Below, in pieces: positions 51,302 to 64,000 of a stretch of 64,000 nucleotides of DNA. The notes below the pieces were generated by a model, which saw only the letters and a program-made list of their open reading frames with translations, was not told the DNA's origin and made no database searches. Within the stretch, counting starts at the first letter, position 1. Every line of letters starts with the position of its first letter. The stretch covers positions 3,906,001-3,970,000 of the forward strand of contig NC_060110.1 in the NCBI RefSeq assembly GCF_021155765.1, in the 5' to 3' direction. This stretch comes from Diprion similis. Lineage: Eukaryota > Arthropoda > Insecta > Hymenoptera > Diprionidae. Both the position numbers and the translations under genes were made by a program.

Positions 51302-51759
51302 AACTGAGAACTTATTTCGGAACGGAGCTGCATAGTGCTTTCCAACAACAAAAAAACACGACTTGGGCTATTTTCCGAAATCTTAGAGCATTCTGTGTAC
51401 TCCAAGTTCGAAATAAGCTCATAATGCTTTCAATTTTTTATCTGTCCTGCACAGTCGAGTTCGTGAATAGCTCTGCGGTTGGAGCATATTTCTGCTTTAC
51501 TTTAGGTTATGCTCTAAGGTTTGGAATAATTAAGACAACGGACATCGATTAATCGAACCTGAAGAATATAGGCTGAAAATAATCGATTGGTAAAAAAAAA
51601 TAATCGACTTATTCGATTAATCGGTGAACATCACCAATCACTACTGCATATATACAATATCATACCACAAATCTGTAGTCGAACAAACCTGTAGTTTGAA
51701 ATAAATGGAAATCCTTGACTGAGCTATTTTGCTGTTGTGTCGTTCGTAATGAAAAAGCA

Positions 51760-52740
51760 ATGACTGGGTGTTCAGTTCGAGGATGTTCGAATTCCCGAGA
51801 AAAAGGTTTTTTGATGAAAACATTACCAGCCGATCCGGAAAGAAGGAGACTTTGGCTGACAGCTATCAATCGGCCTGCTCTTATGAAGAGTAAAGCACCT
51901 GCTTTATGTGAGGTATGCGAATATATGTATCTGCATACCTCTCCGTCATACCACTTTCCGTAATAATATTTCACTGACTAGAACCATAGTCTTGCATACA
52001 AGACCGTGATTAGAACTGTACAAGATCAAATTGGTTGCTTGCAATAAAATTAATGCATTCTCCCCCTAAAATTTCAGGTACATTTTGACAGTGATTGCTG
52101 GGAAACACCAGGTGTTGGCGGGAAACGTAAGCTGAAAGATGATGCAATGCCAACCCTCTTTCTGAATTACGTTGGCAGAAAACAGCGTGACGATCTGCCA
52201 ATCGTTACTCCACCTCCAAATTATGTATTTGAAGTAATGGTTCCCGACCTTATCATCCAAACAGACATGACCCGGATGAACCAGCAACATGCAGTTATTA
52301 CTCCAGCTGCAAACTGTGTATATGAAATGATGGTTCCGGAACTAATCGTCAAACCAGATGTGAAAAAGTCGATAGAAGAACCAAAACCTGAAAGTTCAAC
52401 AACAGATCACGAACATTGTAAAAAATTATACGACAGATGCTACCAAAGACTGATGTATTTAAAAAAAAAATTGAAAGCGTGTCGAGCTGAAAATAAGCGG
52501 TTGAGAGCTTTGACTTGTGATGGAAATACATGTAAAGGCATCCTGAATGATGCGGAGATTGAAATACTTGAAAAAAGATATAAGAAATGTGAAAAGTGGT
52601 CCAAAGATACATTAGAACAAGCTTTGTGGCTCAAGCTGGCATGTGGAAATGCTGGATACACTGAACTAAGGAAACGAAATATTCCACTGCCATCATTGCG
52701 AACACTAGCACACATGCGACACGTTGAATTTGATCGCTGA
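51760..52740 (+). CDS. THAP-domain protein with coiled coil
   Basis: Two exons, 51760-51912 and 52078-52740, joined in phase 0, give 271 residues. The N-terminal THAP zinc finger is complete. MTGCSVRGC supplies the first Cys pair, RRRLWLTAINRP gives the conserved Trp and Pro region, and CEVHF across the splice site gives the last Cys and His. The AMPTLF box follows (residues about 72-77). The C2CH finger implies sequence-specific DNA binding in the nucleus. After it come two similar 16-residue blocks (NYVFEVMVPDLIIQTD and NCVYEMMVPELIVKPD, about 20 residues apart) and a basic, Leu-spaced coiled coil (RLMYLKKKLKACRAENKRLR). A C-terminal segment of unknown fold ends HVEFDR. I chose Met 51760 over Met 51715 because THAP domains start at or near residue 1. 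The target genes are unknown. No transposase domain follows, so it is not an intact P-element-type gene. Confidence 0.93.
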
Positions 52741-52749
52741 ATTTAAATA

Positions 52750-52984
52750 CAGTAGAATCTCAATCTTATCTACCAAACTTTACATGATAGAAAATAAAAC
52801 ACCACTTTTTATCTTATGCTCACATACTTTTGTGACAAGATGTAAAACAACGCACCAAATTCAATGACATTTCACTTTCTGTCGTCTAGTACAAATAAGA
52901 CCTAAATTCAGTAGTCACTGCGTGGTGATAGATGAGAGGGAAATATTATAGAAGCCACAAAGTTCGGTAAACAAGGTTTTACTG
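52750..52984. mobile_element. pogo/mariner-type MITE in the 3' UTR of the THAP gene
   Basis: The left end is CAGTAGAATCTCAATCTTAT and the right end, read inversely, is CAGTAAAACCTTGTTTACC. TA lies on both sides (52748-52749 and 52985-52986). It starts nine bases after the THAP stop codon and contains AATAAA at 52793-52798, the first possible poly(A) signal of that gene. Another AATAAA is at 53019-53024, just outside. There is no transposase inside. Confidence 0.7.
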
Positions 52985-52986
52985 TA

Positions 52987-55900
52987 TGAAAAGAAATGAC
53001 TATTTTCATTACAATCATAATAAAGGGTATGTGAGATAATTTTTTTTCAAGTATCGAACACGATAGTCAAAGGAGGTTATAACATACTAAGTTACTGAAG
53101 CTCCAGGAAATGATTTCATGATTTCCCATCATGAATTTGCAAATAGGTGCTAGTAAGAACTAAAGCAATTATATGATTTCCAACAGTTGGATCAAAGATT
53201 AAAGTTGCCAAACCTGGGCACCGATCTATATAGAGCTAGTACTCATATGAAAGTGATAATAAGATATAGGTAGAAGGGTAAAATAAGAAGGAAGAGTCTG
53301 TCTAAAAAATTTTCGGTTTAGAAAGTTGTATGGTGAGGTAGACTCAGACAAAATATTAAACATCTTGCATCGCTCACCAATAGGGATTTAGATACATTGA
53401 CGAACGCAATACGTATGTTCTCGAACATAATAGAAAGAATTTTTACGTTTGGATTCATTTGTATTCCGTTTGCATTGTGGTCTTAGTTATAAAGTTAGTG
53501 GTGAAGTCATAAGTTTGTTAGTATTGTAAAGCATATTGTTAAAAATAAAAGTCAAACTTTTTAAAGCTTACTTTGGACTTACAGGGAAAAAGAAAAATTT
53601 ATTTTACTTTGTGCATAAACATTAAAGACTATCAGTTATTTAAGAGGATTGTTTGTTACTTCTACTACTCGTTTACTTTTTTCTTTCTCACCCTGATACA
53701 TCTCGAAATTAAGACAATATACCGTTATTAAATATAATTGACGTGTGTAAATATTGTAAATCAGATGTTATGCAAAAAATTATTTGATGTATAAACTATC
53801 ATATCGTTTCCGAATAATGCGCACTTTATATTGGGCATGCCTCACCAACTCAATCAACGTTGGACCCTCATCCTCTTTCTGATTTTGTTAGAAAAATTTT
53901 ATCCGATTGTCCTAACTCCAAAACAGTACACAGAATTTTTTCAAGTTTTTTTAGAGTAAATTTGTACTTTCGAATCTTTTTGAAAAACAACATTTCTTAT
54001 GCAGTTATTTAGAAATTTGAAAAAATTCACCAAAAATCCAGTGTTACATACGAAAATGTTTGAGCAACCGTCTATAGTAAATTGACTTATAATTTTTTCA
54101 AATTTTTTCTCTCTCTTCACAAAGCTCAATAAAGGATACAAATGATGGCCGGCCGACCTGGGTCCAAGCTTAAAAATGTTGATACACATGATTTTTGAGA
54201 ATTTTTTCAGATTTTTAAATAACTGCATAAGACATAAGTTTCTCAAAAACAATCAATGGTACAAATTTATTTTAAAAAGATCTAAAAGAATTCTGGGTAC
54301 TATTTTGGAATCGGGACAATCGCATAAAGTTTATTGGATAAAATCAAAAATGGTGAGTGTCCAACGTTGCCCCATAAAGGTAACGATTGTAAACTAAGTA
54401 TCGAATTCAATCTCAGCTATATTTGGATGCGTGTCTATTAATTCTTCCTTGATTGCGAAGTCTTAAATAAGAACACAGCCAATGCATTTCTTCAAGCCGT
54501 GAACTATATATGAGAATTCAATTTACAGTTCAGTTTTTGAAGACAATCTTCAAAATAGGAAACAAGAACAGATCCTATAAATAATCTGTGAAATGAATTT
54601 AAAAAAAAGTACGACCACAGCAACTGAGAATGGCGTCTAAGTGGAAACAGTTTTTTTTCAACACGTACATGAAACAGGCTCTTTTTCTTGCATGTAAAGT
54701 GGATGAAAAATTGCTCATTTTGGGCGTAGACTTCATTACTTCCCTAGAGAGGTAAGGTGCAATACAATAAAACTTTATGATTTTGTTTAACAATCAATGT
54801 TCCAATGTTTAATTCATATTAATAAAATCAAATATAAAAGGCAATTATTTTATTTTTCCCTACATGCACGAAAAAGGGTCTGTACGTACACTTATTTAAA
54901 AAATCACTGTGTGCAAAAGAGGGGAAGGGCTGTAAGTAATTACAGTTTAAATTAATAATTTCTTTGTAAACTTTGTGACAAAGTTGTCCAGAGCTAATGC
55001 AAGTTCCACACATCATGACGCAAAATTAACCGATACAGATTTTTACTTTTTCACCTTATCACAGTTTACTGAAAAATTTTGTTAAAGATAAAAATAATCA
55101 GGCGATTCTGTTCATGCAGTGTTTCGCGTTTCATGCCACACGAAGCACACCTTGCTACTTTCCTTTCGACGATCGGGGTCGCGGCTTTTTTATTTCTCTC
55201 GCACTTGCCCATTTATACGTGGCACAATTTTTTTCAAGTCACCGTGTGTATCTCTCACGCATATTCTTTATTCACTACACGTGTATAATAAATCCCGCGT
55301 CAATAATAAAATACAGTGTATTGCAGATATTCTATATTCACCTTATATGATCTTCAAATCATCTGATAGTCAGTAGAATCCTGACGTATCGGCACCCTCC
55401 GTATTGGCACTTGGCATAGCATATATATAATATGCGTACACGAAGAAAGAAAATTAATTCTAATTTTTTGAATGTATAAACTGATAAAGTTTATTTATTG
55501 CGTGAACTGTCATATTCCAAGAAGTGGCAAATAATTAGATTATAGTTGATCCAATAATCCAAATCTCTTATACTCTCACAGCGTATAATCATTATCACGT
55601 GGAAAAGTTGTTGATTGTTCTCAGTATTTTGTTAGCAGAAAGTTGTGTAATCGCTTACATCGATTACCACCGCTAATTTACGGTTCGTAAAGTATGTACC
55701 GACTCAATCTTAAATGTTATGAATTTCAAATTTTTTGGTAAGTGATTATGACACGTCCTTCGAACTTGACAGGTGTAAATTTCACGTAACAGCAATGAGA
55801 GTGAGGATGCTAATAATGATGAATACGCAAGGAGCCCAGTGAAAGCTGGGCGAAAAGCGAATTACACGCACGTGCATTGGTGAGCGTCTGAAGGTGCGAT

Positions 55901-57509
55901 GAAAATGATCGAATTTAGACTATAAATCCTGAGCTTGACATTGGTTTGAAATTATTTTTTATCAATGCTTGGCACGTAGGAAAGGCTGTGGAACTCAAAA
56001 GTACTCGCAATTCGCGGCTTTCTCCAAGTTCATTCTGGGTCAAAATCACGGTTACCCGAATTCCGTGATATCTTTACTAACATTTTAACTGTAAATATCA
56101 ACCGAGCAGGTTTATAAATCCTCAAGTAGCACATCAATGTAGCCTAGAGATATTGTCAACTTAGTATTGGCAGAAAACTACGGAATCACCTAGTTCAGTT
56201 AATAAAAAACTGCTCATATTTCAAGTCTGCTATAATTAATTGAGTGCCGTATAGGAATGCGCTATCTTGTCTAAAAAAGTCAAATGGTAATCAAAATAGG
56301 AACCCAGCGGCATGGCAGTTGACCTAGATAATATGCAGATTCTCATGTCTTATGCTTGATCATGTCGGAATCCCGTATTTTAGTATTCACATTTTCAGTG
56401 TGTGTGCTAACAGATAAAATTACAAATATCCGTACTTCCGTATGGTTTTTTTTTACATAAGATTATTACAACCACAGCCATATGTGACACCCGGTAGTAT
56501 AACAATTAAATATAAGTTGGCGGGAAAGTTGTCATTGTACGGTCGAAAGAAAGCATTTTTAGTTTCGGATAACGCGAAGTGGCTTCTAGAGTAGTTCTCT
56601 GGCTCATTTCTAAGAAGCATTTTGTATTAAATTCTCAACATTTTGTTGCTGTCGGCCATTTTGGTTTTCAATCTGATATAATTTAAGAAGACGGTCATAT
56701 ACAAATGGTTGTTTTTTGTGTAACTTTATGGAACTCTGCCTCGTTCTACATCAAAGTTTTCGGAGATACAAAGAAGCCGAATAATGGCTGATGAAAGTAT
56801 CAAGCCATACTCAGTTGGATGTTTTTTGGGGTCTTGAACATGTGTGGCATGCTATTACGCATAACGATTGACTGAATTGAATTGTATTATAATAATGCAA
56901 TAAGAAAGTATTCAAAGTCACTCATCCTGAAGCCAAAATCACAATAGCACTATAAAAATTGAATTGTATAATTACCGACGTAGGTAAATAATTTTTTCAA
57001 ATATGCAAACATGAAAGCTAAAGATAATTTCAATTGAAACGTTGAAAACATACATGTGGCTATAGTTTAATGAAACGTAATATTTTAGCAAAAAGAGTGG
57101 TTTAGCAATGGATTTCAATTTATAGTTCTTTCACGTATATAAAACAATATACAGAGCTCGTTAAAAGTATTGGAAAGTAGCGAAGCTGGTCAGTTAGCTG
57201 TGCGAAGATGCATATTTGAATTTTAGAGATCTACCATCGAGTGAAATCCCGCAGGCCTTGGTAACTAAATTGTCATAATGAGGAATTAAAATCAAGCACG
57301 AAGCAAGTTCAGGATAAGTCTGAACGTTCTTTGTATCAAGAAACCCACACGATAAGTCTTTGCAATGTCTAAATTCCTGAGGCAAGTAAGAGGATGTCAT
57401 TTGGATGTGCAGACGAAGTGAATGCAATGAGCTAAGACTTACCGCGAATAGCCGGAGAAGAGAACCGGTACCCTCCACTAAGCCGACTTCAACCGAGTTC
57501 CGACTTGGA
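52987..57509. other. Intergenic stretch between the THAP gene and the secreted-protein promoter
   Basis: It holds the foldback element 53855-54371. A 94-codon minus frame at 57194-57478 and the small overlapping plus frames at 55079-55376 have no recognisable features. I see nothing else that I can support. Confidence 0.5.
53855..54371. mobile_element. Long imperfect palindrome (foldback), about 515 bp
   Basis: The outer ends are CAACGTTGGACCCTCATC on the left and its inverse counterpart GGTGAGTGTCCAACGTTG on the right. The arms continue inward with matching blocks such as CGATTGTCCTAACTCC against CGATTGTCCCGATTCC, and CTTATGCAGTTATTTAGAAA against CTTATGCAGTTATTTAAAAA. About 100 bases at the centre are not paired. 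The frames at 53941-54252 and 54176-54397 arise from the two arms. Confidence 0.8.
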
Positions 57510-57583
57510 TATAAAAGCCACCTCCAGGTATGCTCCGTTTAGTTTCGTTCCAGTACATCTGATCATAAGTCCGAATCTGTAAA
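57510..57583 (+). promoter_or_regulatory. TATA box and 5' UTR exon of the secreted-protein gene
   Basis: TATAAAAG at 57510-57517 has a plausible start about 30 bases on (near 57540). A noncoding exon ends at 57583 before GTGAGT. The matching acceptor (TATATTCCAG) lies directly before ATG 58693. Confidence 0.6.
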
Positions 57584-58692
57584 GTGAGTACCTTAGTCAA
57601 ATATTACGCTGATTTATGCATCAACATCGGATTGCCAACATAGAACGTGTTTTTAACAATCTTAAAAAGTGGTATCAATTTACATGTGATTATAATATGC
57701 AAGCTGATGCGTTATAGTGAAGGATTATTTGGAAATTGGGCGAATGTTAATATCAATTCTTCATTACTCAAATTTACGAAAAACACAGTTTTCGTTCGAT
57801 AAATTACATCGCTGGTAAAAGAAAACGTCACGTGACGGTGCGATCCGGACTCGATACGAGTTAATAGAATTCTTTGATACAATCATAGCTATTACTTTGA
57901 AAGTGTCTTGTATAGGTACATACATTTTTATCCAAATATATTACCTTCCTAATTCTACTAGAAGCTCAGGATAAAATAACCGTGGTTCAGCAATTGTACA
58001 TTTCCAAAGTAATTTCCACATTTTCACAGTTGTCCGTTACATGCAGGGAATATTTAAGTATGTACATACATTCTGGCCGATTGATATGACACTTTACTGT
58101 CCACATCGAAAGTAGAGATATTTTTAACATGCGAATCGCATGATTCATAATTTGTCATTAAAAAAGGGAAAGTTGAATATCGAATACGTGACAGTCTTGC
58201 CCGTCTTGCCACAGTGAAAGTATTGTATCTTCCCTGAGAAATTTGCTCACGGTTATCTTACCGCGGTTATTACTAAATGGGAACTTGCATTCATTTTTCG
58301 AACGTTCGTCATTACGACATTACCGGTAATAGTTCGAACAACAGCAGTTACTGTGTTTTACTTAATACTGTATTTACTGTAATCAGGCATCCTAGCATGC
58401 AGGTTTTCGCGTTTTGCACTTCTGCTGTTTTACTTACTGCGCACTTTATCTCCCTGTTAAATATATTATAATTCGCACTTAAATCTAATGCACAATGAGA
58501 CAAAAAAATGGTTTAGGGATAGAAAGTAAGAATTGTTGGCGAAACACGGAGTGAGTTTGGAAACATTTGAAGGAACAAAGGACCGTTGAATAAAGAAATT
58601 TCTATTTCCTATTTCCTATTCATATTTCAGTTTCCCCCCTCATTTTTCGTTAAGTTCTTTTGCTTCACTGTTGACCTTTACCTATATTCCAG

Positions 58693-58989
58693 ATGAATAC
58701 GTACGTGTTCTTTTTGGTTGCGGCATTGGGCGTCCTATCAATAGCAACGGCATTTCCGCAGAAGGAGGGGCAAGTTTTTAGTAACGAAGCAATAAAGCAG
58801 GCCCAAAACACTTTCCTAATCCCCAAGGATGCTACCATCCAGAAAGTCCAGGAAGGCATCGAGCTGGCAGCTTACGAATCGATCCCTGGCAACCAGAAGA
58901 TCAACCTTTTCGAAATACTTGGCGACCAGTTCCCTCCTGAGGTCGTAAATAATCTTCAAGCGCAAGTTGACCAAGTTGGCCGCAACTGA
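58693..58989 (+). CDS. Small secreted protein of unknown family (98 residues)
   Basis: A single coding exon of 98 codons starts exactly at a splice acceptor (AG at 58691-58692), with a noncoding first exon about 1.1 kb upstream. Residues 1-20 (MNTYVFFLVAALGVLSIATA) form a clear signal peptide with likely cleavage before FPQKEG. The mature part, about 78 residues, is acidic to neutral, has no cysteine, and looks helical. It contains NEAIKQAQNTFLIPKDATIQ, ELAAYESIPGNQKINLFE and FPPEVVNNLQAQVDQVGRN. The absence of cysteine argues against a disulfide-stabilised antimicrobial peptide or toxin. A strong TATA box and a compact gene suggest abundant tissue-specific expression, for example haemolymph, cuticle or gland; that is inference. 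I do not recognise the family. AATAAA lies at 59125-59130. Confidence 0.8.
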   Translation: MNTYVFFLVAALGVLSIATAFPQKEGQVFSNEAIKQAQNTFLIPKDATIQKVQEGIELAAYESIPGNQKINLFEILGDQFPPEVVNNLQAQVDQVGRN

Positions 58990-59124
58990 TTATTAATCAA
59001 GACGAAGCCTATTCGACTCGCTAGAAGATGGTCGACTTGATATCAACCTGCACTCAACTACCATATTTATTCATTAAGTCATACACTTTACGATTACGAG
59101 TTGTATACCTTTTATATTTTCGTA

Positions 59125-59130
59125 AATAAA
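59125..59130 (+). terminator. Poly(A) signal of the secreted-protein gene
   Basis: AATAAA lies 136 bases after the stop codon and is followed by a T-rich, GT-containing stretch. Confidence 0.6.
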
Positions 59131-62100
59131 CATGTACAAATCTGTAACCGATTGTTAATCGTATCGCCAAACCGTTAGCACTTTATATGCACACACACAA
59201 AAAAAAAAAAAAATTGAATGTCCGTCTCATAACGGAGCAAAGAAAACTGATATTGTGATAAATCAATCGTAGAATAAATGACTCCAATATGAAAGATTCA
59301 TTTGAACTACGTTAAGAAATAAATGCATAAAAATACACAAACATATAGACAAATTAAAATGATCTAAAATAATATATCTAGCTTGGAGATTCTGCCCAGA
59401 GAAAGTTACGGAACAGTTTAAAACGTGCACTTTCACTTTATACCATGCAAGTGTTGTTAAGCAACACTTCGGTCTGTCGCGTCATATTGATGCACAGCGT
59501 CGGTAATTATTTTTTGCGGACAGATAATGCAAGTTACATAACCGTGCAATCATGTACTTGGATGAGAAGCTTGCATATCACGTTACGGTGTTATCGATAT
59601 TAATTAGTAATAAATAATCAATAAACGAACTTGAACGCAACAGATATGATTTAAAGTAAATCAGATTTGACAGCTACGGATCTACATATGTTGAGGAATT
59701 TCAGCTATTTCCACCCACTTCAAAATTAGCTAACGAAATTATAAGTTGAATCGAGAGAAAAAAAATACGAGTATTCTTTCAGGCAGTAGGGGCAGCAGGG
59801 GGAATGGCGCTCACCCCAATATCTCAATAAATCTGTAGTAGATATGAACACATTCGGCGGTTTGAGGCATGGGAGAGTGCATCTATTTCATTACGGATTA
59901 CAGCCGAGCTGATCTAATTTTCAGTTGGAGGATTTTTAGCGACAAATTTAGATTGATTGTATTTATTTATTATTGATTTTATCACTCGAGACACTAAAAC
60001 ATTCTATTTAGCTATAGCGTAAACATTTTTGAATAATTGTGTCTGTATATTTGTAATTTCAAATCTTATACAAAACGATGGTTTGGAGTTATGCTGTTAT
60101 GTGAAGTGAACGCCATACCCTCTAGTGATGTAGTATTTACATTTGTATGTACATTTACATTAGAAGAATTTGGAAGAAATAATGAAACATGCTATCGCTG
60201 CACCATATGCAGGTTGTGGTCTCATCCCATGTGCTCTGGATGGGATTCTGCAGAATGATACATTTGTGTTTTATGATTTATTTATCTAGGATTAAAATTA
60301 TTATTAATAATAGGGATATGTTATGCCAAGTTGTGTAAATTTAATGGATTAAGGTTAATCTCTCTTATATTCTATTTTAGTTTATGGATCTCACTTAATG
60401 TATTTAAACAAACAGGTTTCAGCGTTATTACCCCTTAGCCTGATTGTGAGCGGTATTACCCATAGAAGCAATGGCACTCAAGCCTGGTTTTTTTGTAGGT
60501 TGTTTTTACTGATTAAAAGTGATAAATAAATACGTTTTGTATTAAAATATCAATTACTGTATACTTAAACCTTTGTTATTTTTTAATGTTCTTAATATAA
60601 ACTAGAAATATTGAAAAAATAGATTAGTTTTCCCTCAAGTGAAAGGCTTCCCCCTGATTCTCCTACTACTGGGTTCTTGAGTTTGATTAAAATTGGCGAT
60701 AATGCTGATGCGACGGTTCAAATAATAATATAGGTGAAAAAGAGGTTGACTTGCACAATTATAATTTTCAAACTCCGTATGGAGTACCAGCATACATACG
60801 AGTACGTATTACTAATCCAATCTAAGGAAATAGGCATTGCTGTATTTCGTTGATTAACGACCTGGATAATGTGCTAATTAGAAAGATGTAAGTTTCAGAA
60901 TATTTCATTTATTTAATAAAAACAATTGACGTTCGCTATAGTAAATCTAGTAAAGTTACGTTCATTTCGGGGTATAAAAACCATGAGATAATGTTTGTAC
61001 AGTAATGATAAATAAGTTACAGATGATTAGAGCTTGAAACTATAAAGTACTAGAGGAAAACATATTTAAACAGAATTACGGAAAGTTGCCTAGTATGCAG
61101 TTTTTTCTGGTCTACAATTGCATATAATTAATATCTGTAATGGTCAAACTTCTTGTTGCATTAAAATATCTGTAGAAGGTTTCGTTAAAGACATTATGTA
61201 ACATGTGTTATCTTACCGATCTGATTCGAATACAAATTCAAAATTGTATCATAAATTTTCGCACATTAAACCGTTCTTACATCTCAAAAATTAAGTAGAA
61301 TGTACGAACCGAGTGTCTCTCGACTGTTCCCAGAAACTTAGTTCCATTGTTTCTATTTATTGATAAATCTTTAATTACCGGCATTACTTATAGATCAATA
61401 AAGAAGCATATCGATGTACGAAATTGAACGTGACTTGAGTTCAGACAATGAAGTTCGCGCTGAATTATGGTATTTGAATAATAAGAATAACTGTTTTCAC
61501 GTTATAATTATATTTAATTCCAAATTGTAGTTATTGGCTGAATGGTAAGTAGATGAGAATTATTGTAGATTATATTACAAAAAAACGCCTTCCATATGAT
61601 TTAAATTTTCAGTTTACGCTCGAATTTGCACCCTTATTATTTTTTCAGCATAAAAAGAAAATCCTAGAATAAATTGTAGCATAGAATAAAATGAAGAATG
61701 CTGTTTAGGTTCAATAAACTTAATTAGTTCAATTAATCTTACATAGATAGCTAAGACAAAATTATATCAACAGAAAGTAAAGAATTTTGCTTCTTCATTC
61801 TGCACCTTCTTTTATCGGAATTATGGATAACTTCAATAGGAAAATAAATATTGATCTTAACCTCCGATTATGTATGGAGTTGTAATACCGTAAGTCTTGT
61901 CGTGGTTACAGACCTCTCAACTGAAGCATCACAAGCTCTTATTCATTCCAACATGGAATTGTTGTTTTTCGCTGGGGTTTTCAGTCCATCACATTTTCTT
62001 CAATTATTATATTATTATCATCATTCAGTATTGTTCTGGGTAGCGATAAACTGTGGTTTTAAAATTATTTTGACCGTTATCGCTTTTTTCTCGGTTGTAG

Positions 62101-62338
62101 AAATTTGCAAGTGATTCTTAAACCTCATTGCGCACCGAGTAAGGAAAATGACGTTATGTGATTATACATCATTAAATGTATATACCAAGAAATGTATGCA
62201 AGAAAATGTAATACTTCAAAGTAGCAATACAACGGATACGACAAAGTAAAAAAAATGATCAAGTTCTGCTCATGTTCACCACGCATTCACGTTTATGTTG
62301 ATGCACTGTTTAAGACTGTATTAGTCCTGGCTTAAGAT
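59131..62338. other. Intergenic stretch with the SPT16 3' UTR at its upper end
   Basis: Strongly AT-rich. It includes a broken PHD-finger-like fragment (60178-60290). The 87-codon plus frame at 61851-62114 is hydrophobic but has no recognisable family and lies antisense to the probable SPT16 3' UTR. Confidence 0.5.
60178..60290 (+). pseudogene. Broken PHD-finger-like fragment
   Basis: An open frame ends CYRCTICRLWSHPMCSGWDS then Ala-Glu and TGA at 60256-60258. In the same frame YICVL follows and then a second stop. The spacing C-x2-C-x6-H-x2-C with a following Trp and C fits the second half of a PHD finger, of the kind found in several transposon proteins as well as chromatin proteins. No further protein is visible, so it is probably transposon debris. 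Confidence 0.35.

Positions 62339-64000
<1,662 letters not shown>

Larger units (their letters stand above)
47113..51759. other. Gap between the divergent POLRMT and THAP genes
   Basis: It contains two long foldback elements (47848-48337, 48931-49296), more CAGAACTC-type sequence to about 49500, a GC-richer unassigned piece at 48640-48910, and a dispersed repeat copy (51201-51301). The POLRMT leader exon should lie here but could not be identified. I see no other gene. Confidence 0.5.

Noticed and set aside
53941..54397. Two small frames on opposite strands with similar sequences.
   Set aside because: They are the two arms of the 53855-54371 foldback.
57194..57478. 94-codon minus frame next to the secreted-protein promoter.
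   Set aside because: No family, no signal peptide or domain, and antisense to a promoter region.

Overview
The window is nuclear DNA from an insect-like animal. It is AT-rich, its genes are split into short exons with GT-AG introns, and it contains many small inverted-repeat elements. A hymenopteran is my best guess, from the general look of introns and repeats, but no sequence here proves it.

Seven genes can be supported. On the minus strand, from low to high coordinate: an ENOX1/2 homologue (5' part only, 2604-12189, continuing past base 1), THUMPD1 (complete, 13868-17002), mitochondrial RNA polymerase POLRMT (29537-47112, 17 exons, complete except perhaps a leader exon), and the 3' end of the FACT subunit SPT16/SUPT16H (62339 to beyond 64000). 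On the plus strand: an SLC17/sialin-type MFS transporter (23103-27012), a THAP-domain protein (51760-52740), and a 98-residue secreted protein (58693-58989) with a TATA box and a 5' UTR exon. Exon joins were checked by codon phase, and every join listed keeps the frame.

The genes do not form a pathway. THUMPD1 (tRNA acetylation adaptor), POLRMT (mitochondrial transcription) and SPT16 (histone chaperone) are housekeeping genes. THUMPD1 and the transporter are divergent, as are POLRMT and the THAP gene.

The rest is intron or intergenic DNA with many short DNA-transposon derivatives. They include two pogo/mariner-like elements with TA duplications (22507-22721, 52750-52984), a Harbinger-like element with a TTA duplication (42900-43122), and long near-palindromic foldbacks (7881-8054, about 9070-9500, 47848-48337, 48931-49296, 53855-54371). 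There is also a decayed non-LTR retrotransposon piece near 19.3-19.8 kb, a 75-base poly(A) tract at 32697-32771, and several dispersed repeat pairs. I found no tRNA, rRNA or CRISPR, and no clearly new multi-gene system. The most useful leads are the frame-neutral tail exons of SPT16, the foldback elements, the element that supplies a poly(A) signal to the THAP gene, an orphan coding-like exon at 28041-28175, and a 23-bp tandem repeat carrying GCGCATGCGC palindromes.
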